This document shows, in pieces, positions 1 to 6,205 of a DNA stretch of 10,302 bases. The notes under the pieces are model-generated. The model saw nothing but the letters and a program-made list of their open reading frames with translations. It searched no databases and was not told the origin of the DNA. The stretch's first letter is position 1. Every line of letters begins with the position of its first letter. This stretch comes from Desulfobacterales bacterium. GTDB taxonomy: Bacteria > Desulfobacterota > DSM-4660 > Desulfatiglandales > Desulfatiglandaceae. A program made the position numbers and the translations under genes. Location: assembly GCA_027061865.1 (NCBI GenBank), contig JAMOVZ010000204.1:1-10302 (forward strand), given 5' to 3'.

Positions 1-72
1 CACATTGGCAAGGCGCATGGCATTGTAAATGCCCTCTGCATCATCAGTGCTGATAATAAAAAGCACGTTCAT
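1..72 (-). CDS. DsrE-family protein, N-terminal fragment
   Basis: Only the first 24 codons are in the window; the gene runs off the left edge. The peptide starts MNVLFIISTDDAEGIYNAMR, which has the form of DsrE/DsrF-like proteins: a short hydrophobic first beta strand, then a (T/S)DD.E..YNA(L/M)R segment leading into the first helix. Family members are small cytoplasmic proteins, some of which carry sulfur on a conserved cysteine in sulfur-relay systems; whether this one has that cysteine cannot be seen. The ATG is preceded by a purine-rich GGGGGTGGG stretch at a suitable distance, which supports the start. It lies 335 bases downstream of the copper ATPase, beyond a likely terminator, so it is probably a separate transcription unit. 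The family call rests on a short stretch recognised from memory. Confidence 0.7.
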   Translation of the reverse strand, partial: MNVLFIISTDDAEGIYNAMRLANV

Positions 73-245
73 TGCTCTGCCCACCCCCATTCCGGTGTTA
101 TCCCTTTTACGTAAAAAAATAGAATTTCAACCTATGGTATTTACATACAGAGTAAAAAAAGTCTAGCAGGAATCGCATAGTGGTTTTATCCGGATGACAA
201 TCGGCCCATGCCACCCTGCCGCCTCCGGTAATGGTGACGGAGGAA

Positions 246-289
246 ACAGGCTCCTAAATAAAGGATGAAACCTTACTTTTAGGAGCTGT
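246..289. repeat. Imperfect inverted repeat (nested stem-loop)
   Basis: GCTCCTAAA at 250-258 pairs exactly with TTTAGGAGC at 278-286. Beyond a one-base bulge the outer bases ACA (246-248) and TGT (287-289) can also pair. Inside, AAGG (261-264) faces CCTT (271-274). No T run follows on either strand, so it is not a standard terminator. Its role is unknown. Confidence 0.5.
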
Positions 290-380
290 CCAAAGACGAC
301 TAACAAAGGATATGCCGCAAACAGAGCCGATCTTTTTTCCATTTTCCTAAGCCAGTCAAAAAAACATATGCCCAAGAGAA

Positions 381-400
381 CAAAAAGAAGCCTATGGCTT
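381..400 (-). terminator. Probable intrinsic terminator of the copper ATPase operon
   Basis: Read on the minus strand, AAGCC-ATA-GGCTT forms a five-bp stem with a three-base loop and is followed directly by CTTTTT. It starts eight bases after the ATPase stop codon. The stem is short, so termination may be partial, but position and T run fit a rho-independent terminator. Confidence 0.5.
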
Positions 401-407
401 AGCCCTT

Positions 408-2777
408 CTATAGCGAAAACTTCAATCTTCTCAGCCTGAGGGAATTTCCTACAACTGAAACCGAACTGAGACTCATGGCAGCGGCTGCTATAACCGGGCT
501 CAGCAGGATCCCGAAGGATGGATACAAGGCCCCGGCTGCTATGGGCACACCAAGGGAATTGTACACAAAGGCGAAGAAGAGATTTTGCCTGATATTTCTC
601 ATGGTTGCCTTGCTTAGCTTGATCGCCCTGACAATGCCCGTGAGGTCCCCTTTGACTAATGTTACATCTGCGCTTTCCATGGCAACATCTGTACCAGTGC
701 CCATTGCTATGCCCACGTGCGCCTGGGCTAGGGCGGGGGCATCATTGATACCATCGCCTGCCATGGCCACCATGTGCCCCTTGTCCTGGAATTCTCTGAT
801 GACTTTGGCCTTTTGATCTGGAAGCACCTCGGCCACCACCTCATCAATGTCCAGCTTTTTTGCCACTGCCTCGGCGGTATGCCGGCTGTCGCCCGTGAGC
901 ATCACTATCCGGAGCCCCTCTTTATGGAGTTCTTCAATTGCCTTAGGTGTGGTTTCTTTGATGGGATCTGCAACGCAGATAAGTGCTTCTAATTTCCCGT
1001 CAACTGCTAGATACATTACGGTAGCGGCCTCTGCCTGGAGCTGGGCAACCTTTTGACCCGCCCGCTCTGTATCTATGGACATTTCTTCCATCAAGGCTTT
1101 GTTGCCAAGAGCCACGTCTCTCCCACCTACAGCAGCCGAGACTCCTTTACCTGTGTGAGACTCGAAGTTCTCAAGAGGGCTGAGGATTGAGCCTGTCTCT
1201 TTTGCGTGGTTTACAATAGACATTGCCAGTGGATGTTCACTGCCTTGCTCAAGGCTGGCAGCAAGCGTGAGGATCGCTTTTTCATCAAGACTCCCCAGGA
1301 CTTGGATTCTGGTGACCCTTGGCTTCCCCTCGGTAAGGGTTCCGGTCTTATCCACCACCAAGGTATCAATCTCCCTCATGCGTTCTATGGCCTCTGCGTT
1401 CTTGAAAAGCACGCCCATTGTGGCGCCTTTTCCCGTGGCCACCATTATGGACATGGGCGTGGCAAGCCCGAGGGCGCATGGGCAGGCAATGATAAGGACC
1501 GATACTGCAGCGATTATGGCATGAGCAAGACGAGGGTCAGGCCCAACCAGCATCCACACTACAAAGGAAATGAGTGAGATCGTTATCACAGCGGGCACAA
1601 AGTATCCTGCTACTTTATCGGCCAGGTTTTGGATGGGGGCCCGGCTGCGTTGTGCCTCTGCAACCATGTTCACGATCTGGGCCAGCAATGTCTCTGCACC
1701 AACTTTCTGAGCCTCCATAATAATAGTGCCTGTCCCATTTACTGTGGCCCCAACCACCTTATCCCCTGGACCTTTCTTAACTGGCACCGGTTCGCCTGTG
1801 ATCATGGATTCATCCACATTGGTCGTCCCTTCGATTACAACACCATCTACTGGTATTTTTTCACCTGGCCGAACCCTTAACCTGTCTCCCTTTTTCACAT
1901 GCTCCAAAGGTATGTCTTGTTCCGTGCCGTCTTCATTAACCTTCCTTGCCGTTTTGGGAGCAAGCCCTAACAGGGCTTTTATGGCGGCTCCGGTCTGGCT
2001 TCTTGCCTTCAATTCTAATACCTGGCCTAGGAGTATGAGCACAACAATGACCGCGGCAGCTTCGAAGTAGACACCTGCTGTCCCTTCTTCAGTTCTTAGG
2101 GCCGCAGGAAATATTTGCGGAAAGAATGTGGCGGTCAAGCTATAGATATATGCCACGCCTACACCAAGTCCTATTAGCGTAAACATATTAAGGCTTTTGT
2201 TGATCAAGGACTGCCATGCCCTCACAAAAAAGGGCCATCCCGCCCACAGCACCACTGGGGTGGCCAGGATGAGCTCGATCCATCCCCAGGTCTTGGTCGA
2301 GGCAAAACTTTCCAAAAACCCGGCAGGAAAGAAGATGTATCTCATAGCAACCAATACCAATGGAACTGTAAGCGCAGCGCCAATCAAAAATCGCCGTCTC
2401 ATATCAAGGTATTCTTCATTGTCCTCTTGATCAGTGGGTAGGACGGGCTCCAGGGCCATGCCACAAATAGGGCACGGTCCAGGACCAACCTGGCGGACCT
2501 CAGGGTGCATTGGGCACGTATACATACCTGTTCCGGCTGCCTCTTCGGGTGGCTCTTTTTCGTGGGTTTTTTCATCAAACGGAATATACTTTTCCGGATT
2601 CTCCTTAAATTTGGCCAGGCACATATCGCTGCAAAAGTAGAATATTTGTCCTTCATGTTCATACTTCATGAACTGGGACTCTTCCGTTGTCTTCATTCCG
2701 CAGACAGGGTCTGCAAATTCAGCCTGCGGAGCCATGTCGTCATGTTCGTGATGATGGTGATGTTCATGTCCTTCCAT
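408..2777 (-). CDS. copA: Copper-translocating P1B-type ATPase with YHS and heavy-metal-binding domains
   Basis: Integral membrane pump of 789 residues that would use ATP to export Cu+ from the cytoplasm. In order: a His-rich tail (residues 4-12); a YHS domain (about 21-64, with DPVCGM and a later FCSDMC); a heavy-metal-binding domain (86-113, TCPMHP...CPICGM); membrane helices; actuator TGE (327-329); CPC metal site in the membrane (432-434); phosphorylation site DKTGT (476-480); the SEHP signature of P1B pumps (513-516); TGD (628-630); and GDGIND (674-679). YN in the seventh helix region (739-740) and MSLSS near the C-terminus (768-772) match the Cu+ subtype. There is no classical HMA domain; the YHS and heavy-metal-binding modules take its place. 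The reading frame is open further upstream, but the ATG at 2777 is chosen because AAAGGAGC precedes it and the His-rich tail follows. It is the last gene of a sigma-54-type operon. Silver export cannot be excluded. Confidence 0.93.
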   Translation of the reverse strand: MEGHEHHHHHEHDDMAPQAEFADPVCGMKTTEESQFMKYEHEGQIFYFCSDMCLAKFKENPEKYIPFDEKTHEKEPPEEAAGTGMYTCPMHPEVRQVGPGPCPICGMALEPVLPTDQEDNEEYLDMRRRFLIGAALTVPLVLVAMRYIFFPAGFLESFASTKTWGWIELILATPVVLWAGWPFFVRAWQSLINKSLNMFTLIGLGVGVAYIYSLTATFFPQIFPAALRTEEGTAGVYFEAAAVIVVLILLGQVLELKARSQTGAAIKALLGLAPKTARKVNEDGTEQDIPLEHVKKGDRLRVRPGEKIPVDGVVIEGTTNVDESMITGEPVPVKKGPGDKVVGATVNGTGTIIMEAQKVGAETLLAQIVNMVAEAQRSRAPIQNLADKVAGYFVPAVITISLISFVVWMLVGPDPRLAHAIIAAVSVLIIACPCALGLATPMSIMVATGKGATMGVLFKNAEAIERMREIDTLVVDKTGTLTEGKPRVTRIQVLGSLDEKAILTLAASLEQGSEHPLAMSIVNHAKETGSILSPLENFESHTGKGVSAAVGGRDVALGNKALMEEMSIDTERAGQKVAQLQAEAATVMYLAVDGKLEALICVADPIKETTPKAIEELHKEGLRIVMLTGDSRHTAEAVAKKLDIDEVVAEVLPDQKAKVIREFQDKGHMVAMAGDGINDAPALAQAHVGIAMGTGTDVAMESADVTLVKGDLTGIVRAIKLSKATMRNIRQNLFFAFVYNSLGVPIAAGALYPSFGILLSPVIAAAAMSLSSVSVVGNSLRLRRLKFSL

Positions 2778-3059
2778 GATCTGCTCCTTTCTGATCACGC
2801 GGAAAATCAACCGGAAGCTCAACCACGAAGGTAACACCGGGATAATCCTGGTTTGGGTAAAAGTAAATTCTTGCGCCATGGGCCTGGGTTTTTTCTTGGC
2901 CACGCCTAGGGCCCGGGCCGGTCCAGCTCTTCCATCATGCCCGGCCCCATACCTCTGTATCCATTCCGGGCAAAGGTGAAATCAGGCAAAATGACCAATA
3001 AGCCTGTCAAGTGAGCCTCGATTAAAATTATTACCATGATAAATAAATGGTTTTCTCAT
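2764..3059 (-). pseudogene. Probable frame-broken small secreted Met-rich protein gene
   Basis: A strong ribosome binding site (GGGAGG, 3071-3066) lies six bases before an ATG at 3059, but that frame stops after 25 codons (2982). A second frame, ATG 3037 to TAG 2906, gives 43 residues with a hydrophobic leader ending ...FTFA and then RNGYRGMGPGMM, resembling short Met/Gly-rich periplasmic metal-binding proteins. A third frame stays open to a TGA at 2764, overlapping the ATPase start by 14 bases, and reads like protein (YFYPNQDYPGVTFVVELPVD), but it has no start codon of its own. Joining the three frames needs two frame changes and would give one small exported protein, translationally coupled to the ATPase. 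I infer a decayed gene; sequencing error or a merely non-coding leader are alternatives. The ZraP-like role is speculation. Confidence 0.4.
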
Positions 3060-3083
3060 TTTCTTCCTCCCTTCTTGTGTCCG

Positions 3084-3110
3084 ATCTGTTTCCCAGTTTC
3101 CCAAACAGAT
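3084..3110. repeat. Inverted repeat in the leader of the copper operon
   Basis: ATCTGTTT (3084-3091) pairs exactly with AAACAGAT (3103-3110) around an 11-base centre, CCCAGTTTCCC. It lies between the predicted sigma-54 start site (about 3156) and the ribosome binding site (3071-3066), so it could be an operator or an mRNA stem-loop. It does not resemble the copper operators I know (CueR or CsoR types). Confidence 0.5.
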
Positions 3111-3167
3111 GAAAGATGAGGGAAGAAGCTCTCCCAGTAATAAAAGATTCCTGCTGCTGGAAAAGGC

Positions 3168-3183
3168 TGCAATTTAAATGCCA
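3168..3183 (-). promoter_or_regulatory. Sigma-54 (-24/-12) promoter of the copper ATPase operon
   Basis: On the minus strand the bases read TGGCAT-TTAAA-TTGCA, matching the sigma-54 consensus TGGCAC-N5-TTGC(A/T) with exact spacing and a single deviation (T for C). Transcription would start near 3156, leaving a leader of about 100 bases before the first ribosome binding site. Two dyads shared with the other sigma-54 promoter in the window lie about 105 and 137 bp upstream of the -24 element. Confidence 0.75.
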
Positions 3184-3189
3184 CTTTGT

Positions 3190-3198
3190 AGTATAACA
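3190..3198 (-). promoter_or_regulatory. Possible extended -10 element
   Basis: The minus strand reads TGT-TATACT, an extended -10 (TGn plus a five-of-six match to TATAAT). No good -35 hexamer lies 16-18 bases upstream. It sits just upstream of the -24 element, so if used it would give low basal sigma-70 transcription beside the sigma-54 promoter. Weak evidence. Confidence 0.25.
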
Positions 3199-3278
3199 AT
3201 AATTTCTATCAAAGGCCCGTCTAATTCCCGGTCCATAAGCTTTAGTTATAGGCAGGATAGATACGAATATTTTTGAGG

Positions 3279-3295
3279 TGGGTAAAAAATACCTA
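3279..3295. promoter_or_regulatory. Promoter-proximal activator dyad, copper operon
   Basis: The bases TGGGTA-AAAAA-TACCTA fit the shared dyad TGnnTA-N5-TAnnCA with one mismatch (T for C in the last half). Over 19 bases it matches the site at 6997-7015 at 13 positions. Its centre (3287) is 32 bp from the next dyad. Likely an enhancer site for a sigma-54 activator. Confidence 0.6.
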
Positions 3296-3310
3296 TGTCT
3301 TCTTGTGAAC

Positions 3311-3327
3311 TGGCTACTTTTTATACA
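3311..3327. promoter_or_regulatory. Promoter-distal activator dyad, copper operon
   Basis: The bases TGGCTA-CTTTT-TATACA fit TGnnTA-N5-TAnnCA exactly and match the site at 6965-6983 at 13 of 19 positions, including the run TACTTTTTA. Its centre is 3319, exactly 32 bp from the proximal dyad. It lies nine bases beyond the stop codon of the heptahaem cytochrome gene. Confidence 0.6.
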
Positions 3328-3336
3328 TGTAGGGAA

Positions 3337-4002
3337 TTAGTCATCAGAGTTTCCCTTTGGCTCATCCTGAAATAAATGCTCCATCCTAAGGTGTGCCCAC
3401 TTGTGAACTATATGGCAGCGCCAGCAATCCTTCACATCAATACGCTGCGCTTCCTTACCGATACTCATGTCATGGGTCTCCAGTATTTTTGACCAAAACC
3501 GCTCATTAAGATGGGATTGTGGAGGCCTGTGGCAGCGGTAGCACTCCCGGTCTTCATCCTTTGGATGCCTGAAGCCTTTCACTGTCCAAGTCTTGATCCT
3601 ATGGCATTGCCTGCAATCAAAGCCGAACAACCCCTTATGAGGATCAAAGTGGCATTGGGTGCACTGTAAGTTAGGGTTAAAAAGCGTGTGGTCAACGATG
3701 GAAATAGAGGCATCACTTCCCTGGTGCTCGAAATGGCATTTGGTACAGAATTTGTGTGCCCCGTGAAAGCGAAGTCCGGATTTTAATTCAGAGGGTTCAC
3801 TGAAGTCGTGACATTCAAGGCACCTATCATCACTGACACCTCTCCACGGTTCGTGGCAGTCCTGGCAGTTTGCTGAGTCCTCGTGAGCACTGCTCAAGGG
3901 ACCAGGGTTAGCTGCCTCCTCATTGTAAAAGAGCCAGCCCCCGAATATTATGAGGATAATTGCGGCCAAGGAATATAATAGGACAGTCCTCAAGGAATCC
4001 AT
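3337..4002 (-). CDS. Membrane-anchored heptahaem cytochrome c
   Basis: A 221-residue protein with seven CxxCH haem-attachment motifs at residues 46-50, 61-65, 86-90, 114-118, 130-134, 154-158 and 193-197, so it should bind seven c-type haems. Residues 7-25 form one hydrophobic segment without a clear cleavage site, so the protein is probably held in the inner membrane with its haems in the periplasm. Several non-motif histidines could serve as sixth ligands. The start at 4002 is chosen because the hydrophobic anchor follows it at once; the longer frame to 4089 adds 29 unlikely residues inside the upstream gene. The chosen start overlaps the b-cytochrome-like gene by 13 bases, implying translational coupling. 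As the last gene of the operon it is the probable periplasmic end of the electron path. Its final acceptor is unknown. I recognise the class, not a named family. Confidence 0.88.
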   Translation of the reverse strand: MDSLRTVLLYSLAAIILIIFGGWLFYNEEAANPGPLSSAHEDSANCQDCHEPWRGVSDDRCLECHDFSEPSELKSGLRFHGAHKFCTKCHFEHQGSDASISIVDHTLFNPNLQCTQCHFDPHKGLFGFDCRQCHRIKTWTVKGFRHPKDEDRECYRCHRPPQSHLNERFWSKILETHDMSIGKEAQRIDVKDCWRCHIVHKWAHLRMEHLFQDEPKGNSDD

Positions 4003-4673
4003 CTCAATCCGTAATATATGGCAGCAAGGATATGGACCACAAGCATTGTCACCAGAAAGAAGGTAAGCATATAATGCACATGGAGCCATTTAGAAAACAA
4101 TGCCTTGGTCTTTTCAAAAACATTTATAGACATCTCTAGCTCAGCGATTCCATAAGCCTGATCCAAAATCTCCCGGCAGTTTCTTTTTACTGCATCATCT
4201 TCTTCGATATGCCTGCCAGTTTCCAAAAGGCAATCTGCTATATGCTGCTTCATGGCCTTGAAATGATTTTTCAATAAATTCAAATCTTTCTTCTGCTCCC
4301 TGAGCTGGCGGTTGACATTGCGATACAGAAACCTTCCTACTATGCCGCTAAGCACCACCAATAAAAGGGCAAGAAAGGTCAATGCCCCGATAGCACTTGA
4401 AAACTTGTGGGCGGAATGTACCGTGCCAAGGCTTGCTCCTGTGAGCCCATAAATGATGTGCCTGTTGAGGGGATTGGCCTTCCCCTTCTTTCCAAAGATC
4501 CTCTTACGTATAGGATAGACAAGGGCTAAGCCGATGATTACAGCGCCGGCGATTCCAAGGATGTGGCCGGGAAGACTTCCCGCAAAAGTTTGACTTTGGT
4601 GGAGAAGAAACCCAAGGACCAGAAGGACAAAAAATATCGCCAGCAGGGCGTCTACTTTTTGTTTGCTCTTCAT
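3990..4673 (-). CDS. Predicted b-cytochrome-like integral membrane protein
   Basis: A 227-residue membrane protein with hydrophobic segments at about 7-25, 35-54, 92-118 and 200-222, plus a weaker stretch around 72-86. Histidines lie in or next to these segments (72, 86, 89, 198, 200, 214), so one or two b haems could be bound; that is inference, not a motif match. Between the last two strong segments is a polar, charged region (about 119-195) rich in Lys, Glu and Gln that is probably cytoplasmic and may dock the ferredoxin encoded just upstream. The ATG lies three bases after the ferredoxin stop with no clear Shine-Dalgarno, so translation is probably coupled. The cytochrome c gene follows, overlapping by 13 bases. 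A plausible job is passing electrons from the ferredoxin through the membrane to the haem protein. I do not recognise a specific named family. Confidence 0.75.
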   Translation of the reverse strand: MKSKQKVDALLAIFFVLLVLGFLLHQSQTFAGSLPGHILGIAGAVIIGLALVYPIRKRIFGKKGKANPLNRHIIYGLTGASLGTVHSAHKFSSAIGALTFLALLLVVLSGIVGRFLYRNVNRQLREQKKDLNLLKNHFKAMKQHIADCLLETGRHIEEDDAVKRNCREILDQAYGIAELEMSINVFEKTKALFSKWLHVHYMLTFFLVTMLVVHILAAIYYGLRWIP

Positions 4674-4676
4674 GCC

Positions 4677-4943
4677 CTAAGCGTCGATTACAATGTCGGT
4701 CACCGGGATTGCCACACAAGGCAGAATCATATTTCCTTCTCTGTCGGAGTTTTCTAGGCCGTCTTCCTGTTCCATCTCCACCTCTCCCTTCAGCAGCTTC
4801 ATCTTGCATGTTCCGCACACACCCATCCTGCACTCGTTCTCTATCTCTATGCCGTTTTCTTCTGCAAACTCGAGGATATTGTCAAATGAATCATCCCATT
4901 CAAGTGCCTTTCCACTAGCGCGGAATTCAATCTTTATTGCCAT
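4677..4943 (-). CDS. [2Fe-2S] plant-type ferredoxin
   Basis: An 88-residue cytoplasmic ferredoxin. Cysteines 38, 43, 46 and 76 form the C-x4-C-x2-C...C pattern of plant-type [2Fe-2S] ferredoxins: CRMGVCGTC in the loop and LPC near the end. Length and strand pattern (MAIKIEF at the start, DIVIDA at the end) fit a complete single domain. The protein is acidic, as usual for an electron carrier that docks to partners. An AAGGAGGGA site lies seven bases before the ATG. The start overlaps the end of the preceding small membrane protein gene by 17 bases and the stop is three bases before the next gene. Its neighbours suggest it carries electrons from the flavoprotein to the membrane protein; the direction could be the reverse. 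Confidence 0.92.
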   Translation of the reverse strand: MAIKIEFRASGKALEWDDSFDNILEFAEENGIEIENECRMGVCGTCKMKLLKGEVEMEQEDGLENSDREGNMILPCVAIPVTDIVIDA

Positions 4944-5289
4944 TTTTATCTCCCTCCTTAATCAATGCTAGTATTTCTTTTGTTCGTTTGTACCTCAAGA
5001 TGAAAACGACAAGGCCACCTGCTGCCAACAGCAGCAAAAAGAGCATTGTGAAAAAATGAGCCCAAGACATGCCAAGCACGCCTTCTGGCTTTTCCACATA
5101 CTTGGGCGAGATCTTCATCTTCTCCCTGAACCACTCTATGTCTTTGGGGCTCTCCAGGTCCAGTGATGGAATAGCGCTGTTGCCCTGAAGATGCCCGAAG
5201 CCCCGATAGTATGGGAACCCAGCCGGAATATCAGCAGAGCTTATTCCCGCCAGGAGGTGAAGTAAGAAAATCACTGCCAGAACTCTCAA
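4927..5289 (-). CDS. Small exported protein with C-terminal membrane anchor, unknown function
   Basis: A 120-residue protein I do not recognise. Residues 1-19 look like a signal peptide (short hydrophobic core, possible cleavage after ISSA), residues about 20-76 would be periplasmic, 77-98 form a strong membrane segment, and 99-120 are a highly charged cytoplasmic tail rich in Lys. The periplasmic part is rich in Pro, Tyr and Gly and has no cysteine, so no haem or metal cluster is evident. The start is a TTG, chosen because GAGGAGGAG sits five bases upstream and overlaps the preceding stop codon. Its place between the flavoprotein and ferredoxin genes suggests an assembly or scaffold subunit of a membrane redox complex, possibly linking cytoplasmic and periplasmic parts. 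That role is inferred from context alone. Confidence 0.75.
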   Translation of the reverse strand: MRVLAVIFLLHLLAGISSADIPAGFPYYRGFGHLQGNSAIPSLDLESPKDIEWFREKMKISPKYVEKPEGVLGMSWAHFFTMLFLLLLAAGGLVVFILRYKRTKEILALIKEGDKNGNKD

Positions 5290-5294
5290 GACAA

Positions 5295-5303
5295 CTCCTC
5301 CTC
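5295..5303 (-). promoter_or_regulatory. Ribosome binding site that fixes a TTG start
   Basis: GAGGAGGAG on the minus strand ends five bases before the TTG at 5289 and overlaps the stop codon of the upstream flavoprotein gene. It supports the TTG start of the small membrane protein. Confidence 0.7.
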
Positions 5304-6205
5304 TAACGCCTTTTTACGTAAGAGGCGGCCTCTAGGCCTGCAATGCATCCCTCGCCTACCGCCTTGGCTACCTGAAAGGGAGGGCCACAAATGTCCCCTG
5401 CCGCATAAACACCTGGTATGTTAGTCTCTTGTTTCTTGTTAGTAGCTATGTATTTCATGTTTTCAGGGTCCAGAGCTACTCCAAGAGTGGCTGCCAACTC
5501 TATAGCCCCTTTGGCTCCCAGTTCTATGAAGACACCTTTCACAGCCAACCGCCTTCCATCATCCAGCACTAAGCCATTTACAAATTCATTGCCGACAATC
5601 TCCACTACCTTTCTGCCCTGGAGGAGATGTACCGCACTCTCCTTCAGCTTCTCTGCCAAGTATTCAGAGACATCCAGCTTTTCACAAATCAAATACACCT
5701 CGCTTGCATAAAAAAGCATGGTAAGCGCACCACTTACAGCGGCACTGCCCGAGCCCACAACTGCCACAGGCTCTCCACGGTAAAGGGGCGCATCGCAGTC
5801 AACACAATAACTTACACCTTTCCCTACATATTCCTTTTCCCCTTTCACACCCAGCCTGTTCCTGGAAATGCCCATGGCCAGAATAATCGCCTTGGCATGG
5901 AACAACTTTTCAGTTTCGGTTTTTACAATGAAACCATCTTCTTTTTGGACAATCTCAATGACATCTTCTTCCAAGAACCTTGCGCCATATTCTTCAGCCT
6001 TTATTTTTCCCTGCTTTAGCAGCTCAGTGCCATGATGTCCGTCTATGCAGCAATAGTTTTCAATATGGGCTTTATGGGCGCTGCTGTGGTGCAGCTTGCC
6101 GAGAACCAAGACAGAGACCTTTCTTCTCGAGGCATGTATAGCAGCCTGAAGCCCTGCAGGGCCTGCCCCTATGATGATAACATCATAGTGTTCCAAGTGT
6201 GTCAT
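5303..6205 (-). CDS. Thioredoxin-reductase-like FAD-dependent oxidoreductase
   Basis: A 300-residue cytoplasmic flavoprotein with the thioredoxin reductase fold order: FAD-binding GAGPAG (13-18), a CVDC redox pair (Cys134 and Cys137) where thioredoxin reductase has its active-site disulfide, a second dinucleotide motif GSGSAA (151-156), and the FAD-contacting AAGD (268-271). The HRR...R stretch that binds the NADPH 2'-phosphate is missing; after the strand VYLI the sequence reads CEKLDVSEYL. It may therefore use NADH or reduced ferredoxin instead of NADPH, as ferredoxin-linked members of this family do; this is inference. An AAGGAGG site lies five bases before the ATG, and the start overlaps the RseC-like stop in an ATGA arrangement. 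With the ferredoxin gene two genes on, it is the likely cytoplasmic entry or exit point for electrons, or it links the pathway to thiols. Calling it trxB would overstate the evidence. Confidence 0.88.
   Translation of the reverse strand: MTHLEHYDVIIIGAGPAGLQAAIHASRRKVSVLVLGKLHHSSAHKAHIENYCCIDGHHGTELLKQGKIKAEEYGARFLEEDVIEIVQKEDGFIVKTETEKLFHAKAIILAMGISRNRLGVKGEKEYVGKGVSYCVDCDAPLYRGEPVAVVGSGSAAVSGALTMLFYASEVYLICEKLDVSEYLAEKLKESAVHLLQGRKVVEIVGNEFVNGLVLDDGRRLAVKGVFIELGAKGAIELAATLGVALDPENMKYIATNKKQETNIPGVYAAGDICGPPFQVAKAVGEGCIAGLEAASYVKRR

Larger units (their letters stand above)
73..407. other. Intergenic gap between copper ATPase and DsrE-like gene
   Basis: This stretch of 335 bases holds no convincing gene. 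It contains the ATPase terminator at its right end, an imperfect inverted repeat near 246-289, and the AT-rich leader of the DsrE-like gene at about 73-165. A 70-codon minus-strand frame opening at a TTG near 375 has no ribosome binding site and no recognisable domain, so I do not call it. No clean sigma-70 or sigma-54 promoter for the DsrE-like gene was found. Confidence 0.6.

Noticed and set aside
132..150. TATGGTATTTACATACAG near the DsrE-like gene as a fifth activator dyad
   Set aside because: The half-sites do not fit TGnnTA-N5-TAnnCA spacing, and no -24/-12 promoter lies downstream.
201..216. TGGCAT on the minus strand as a sigma-54 promoter for the DsrE-like gene
   Set aside because: No TTGC at the required five-base spacing; the bases there read GATTG.
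163..375. Minus-strand 70-codon frame from TTG
   Set aside because: No ribosome binding site and no domain; it begins beyond the ATPase terminator and ends in an unstructured sequence.
2778..2903. 42-residue N-terminal extension of the copper ATPase from GTG 2903
   Set aside because: No ribosome binding site for it, no metal-binding motif in it, while the ATG at 2777 has AAAGGAGC upstream and begins the His-rich tail.
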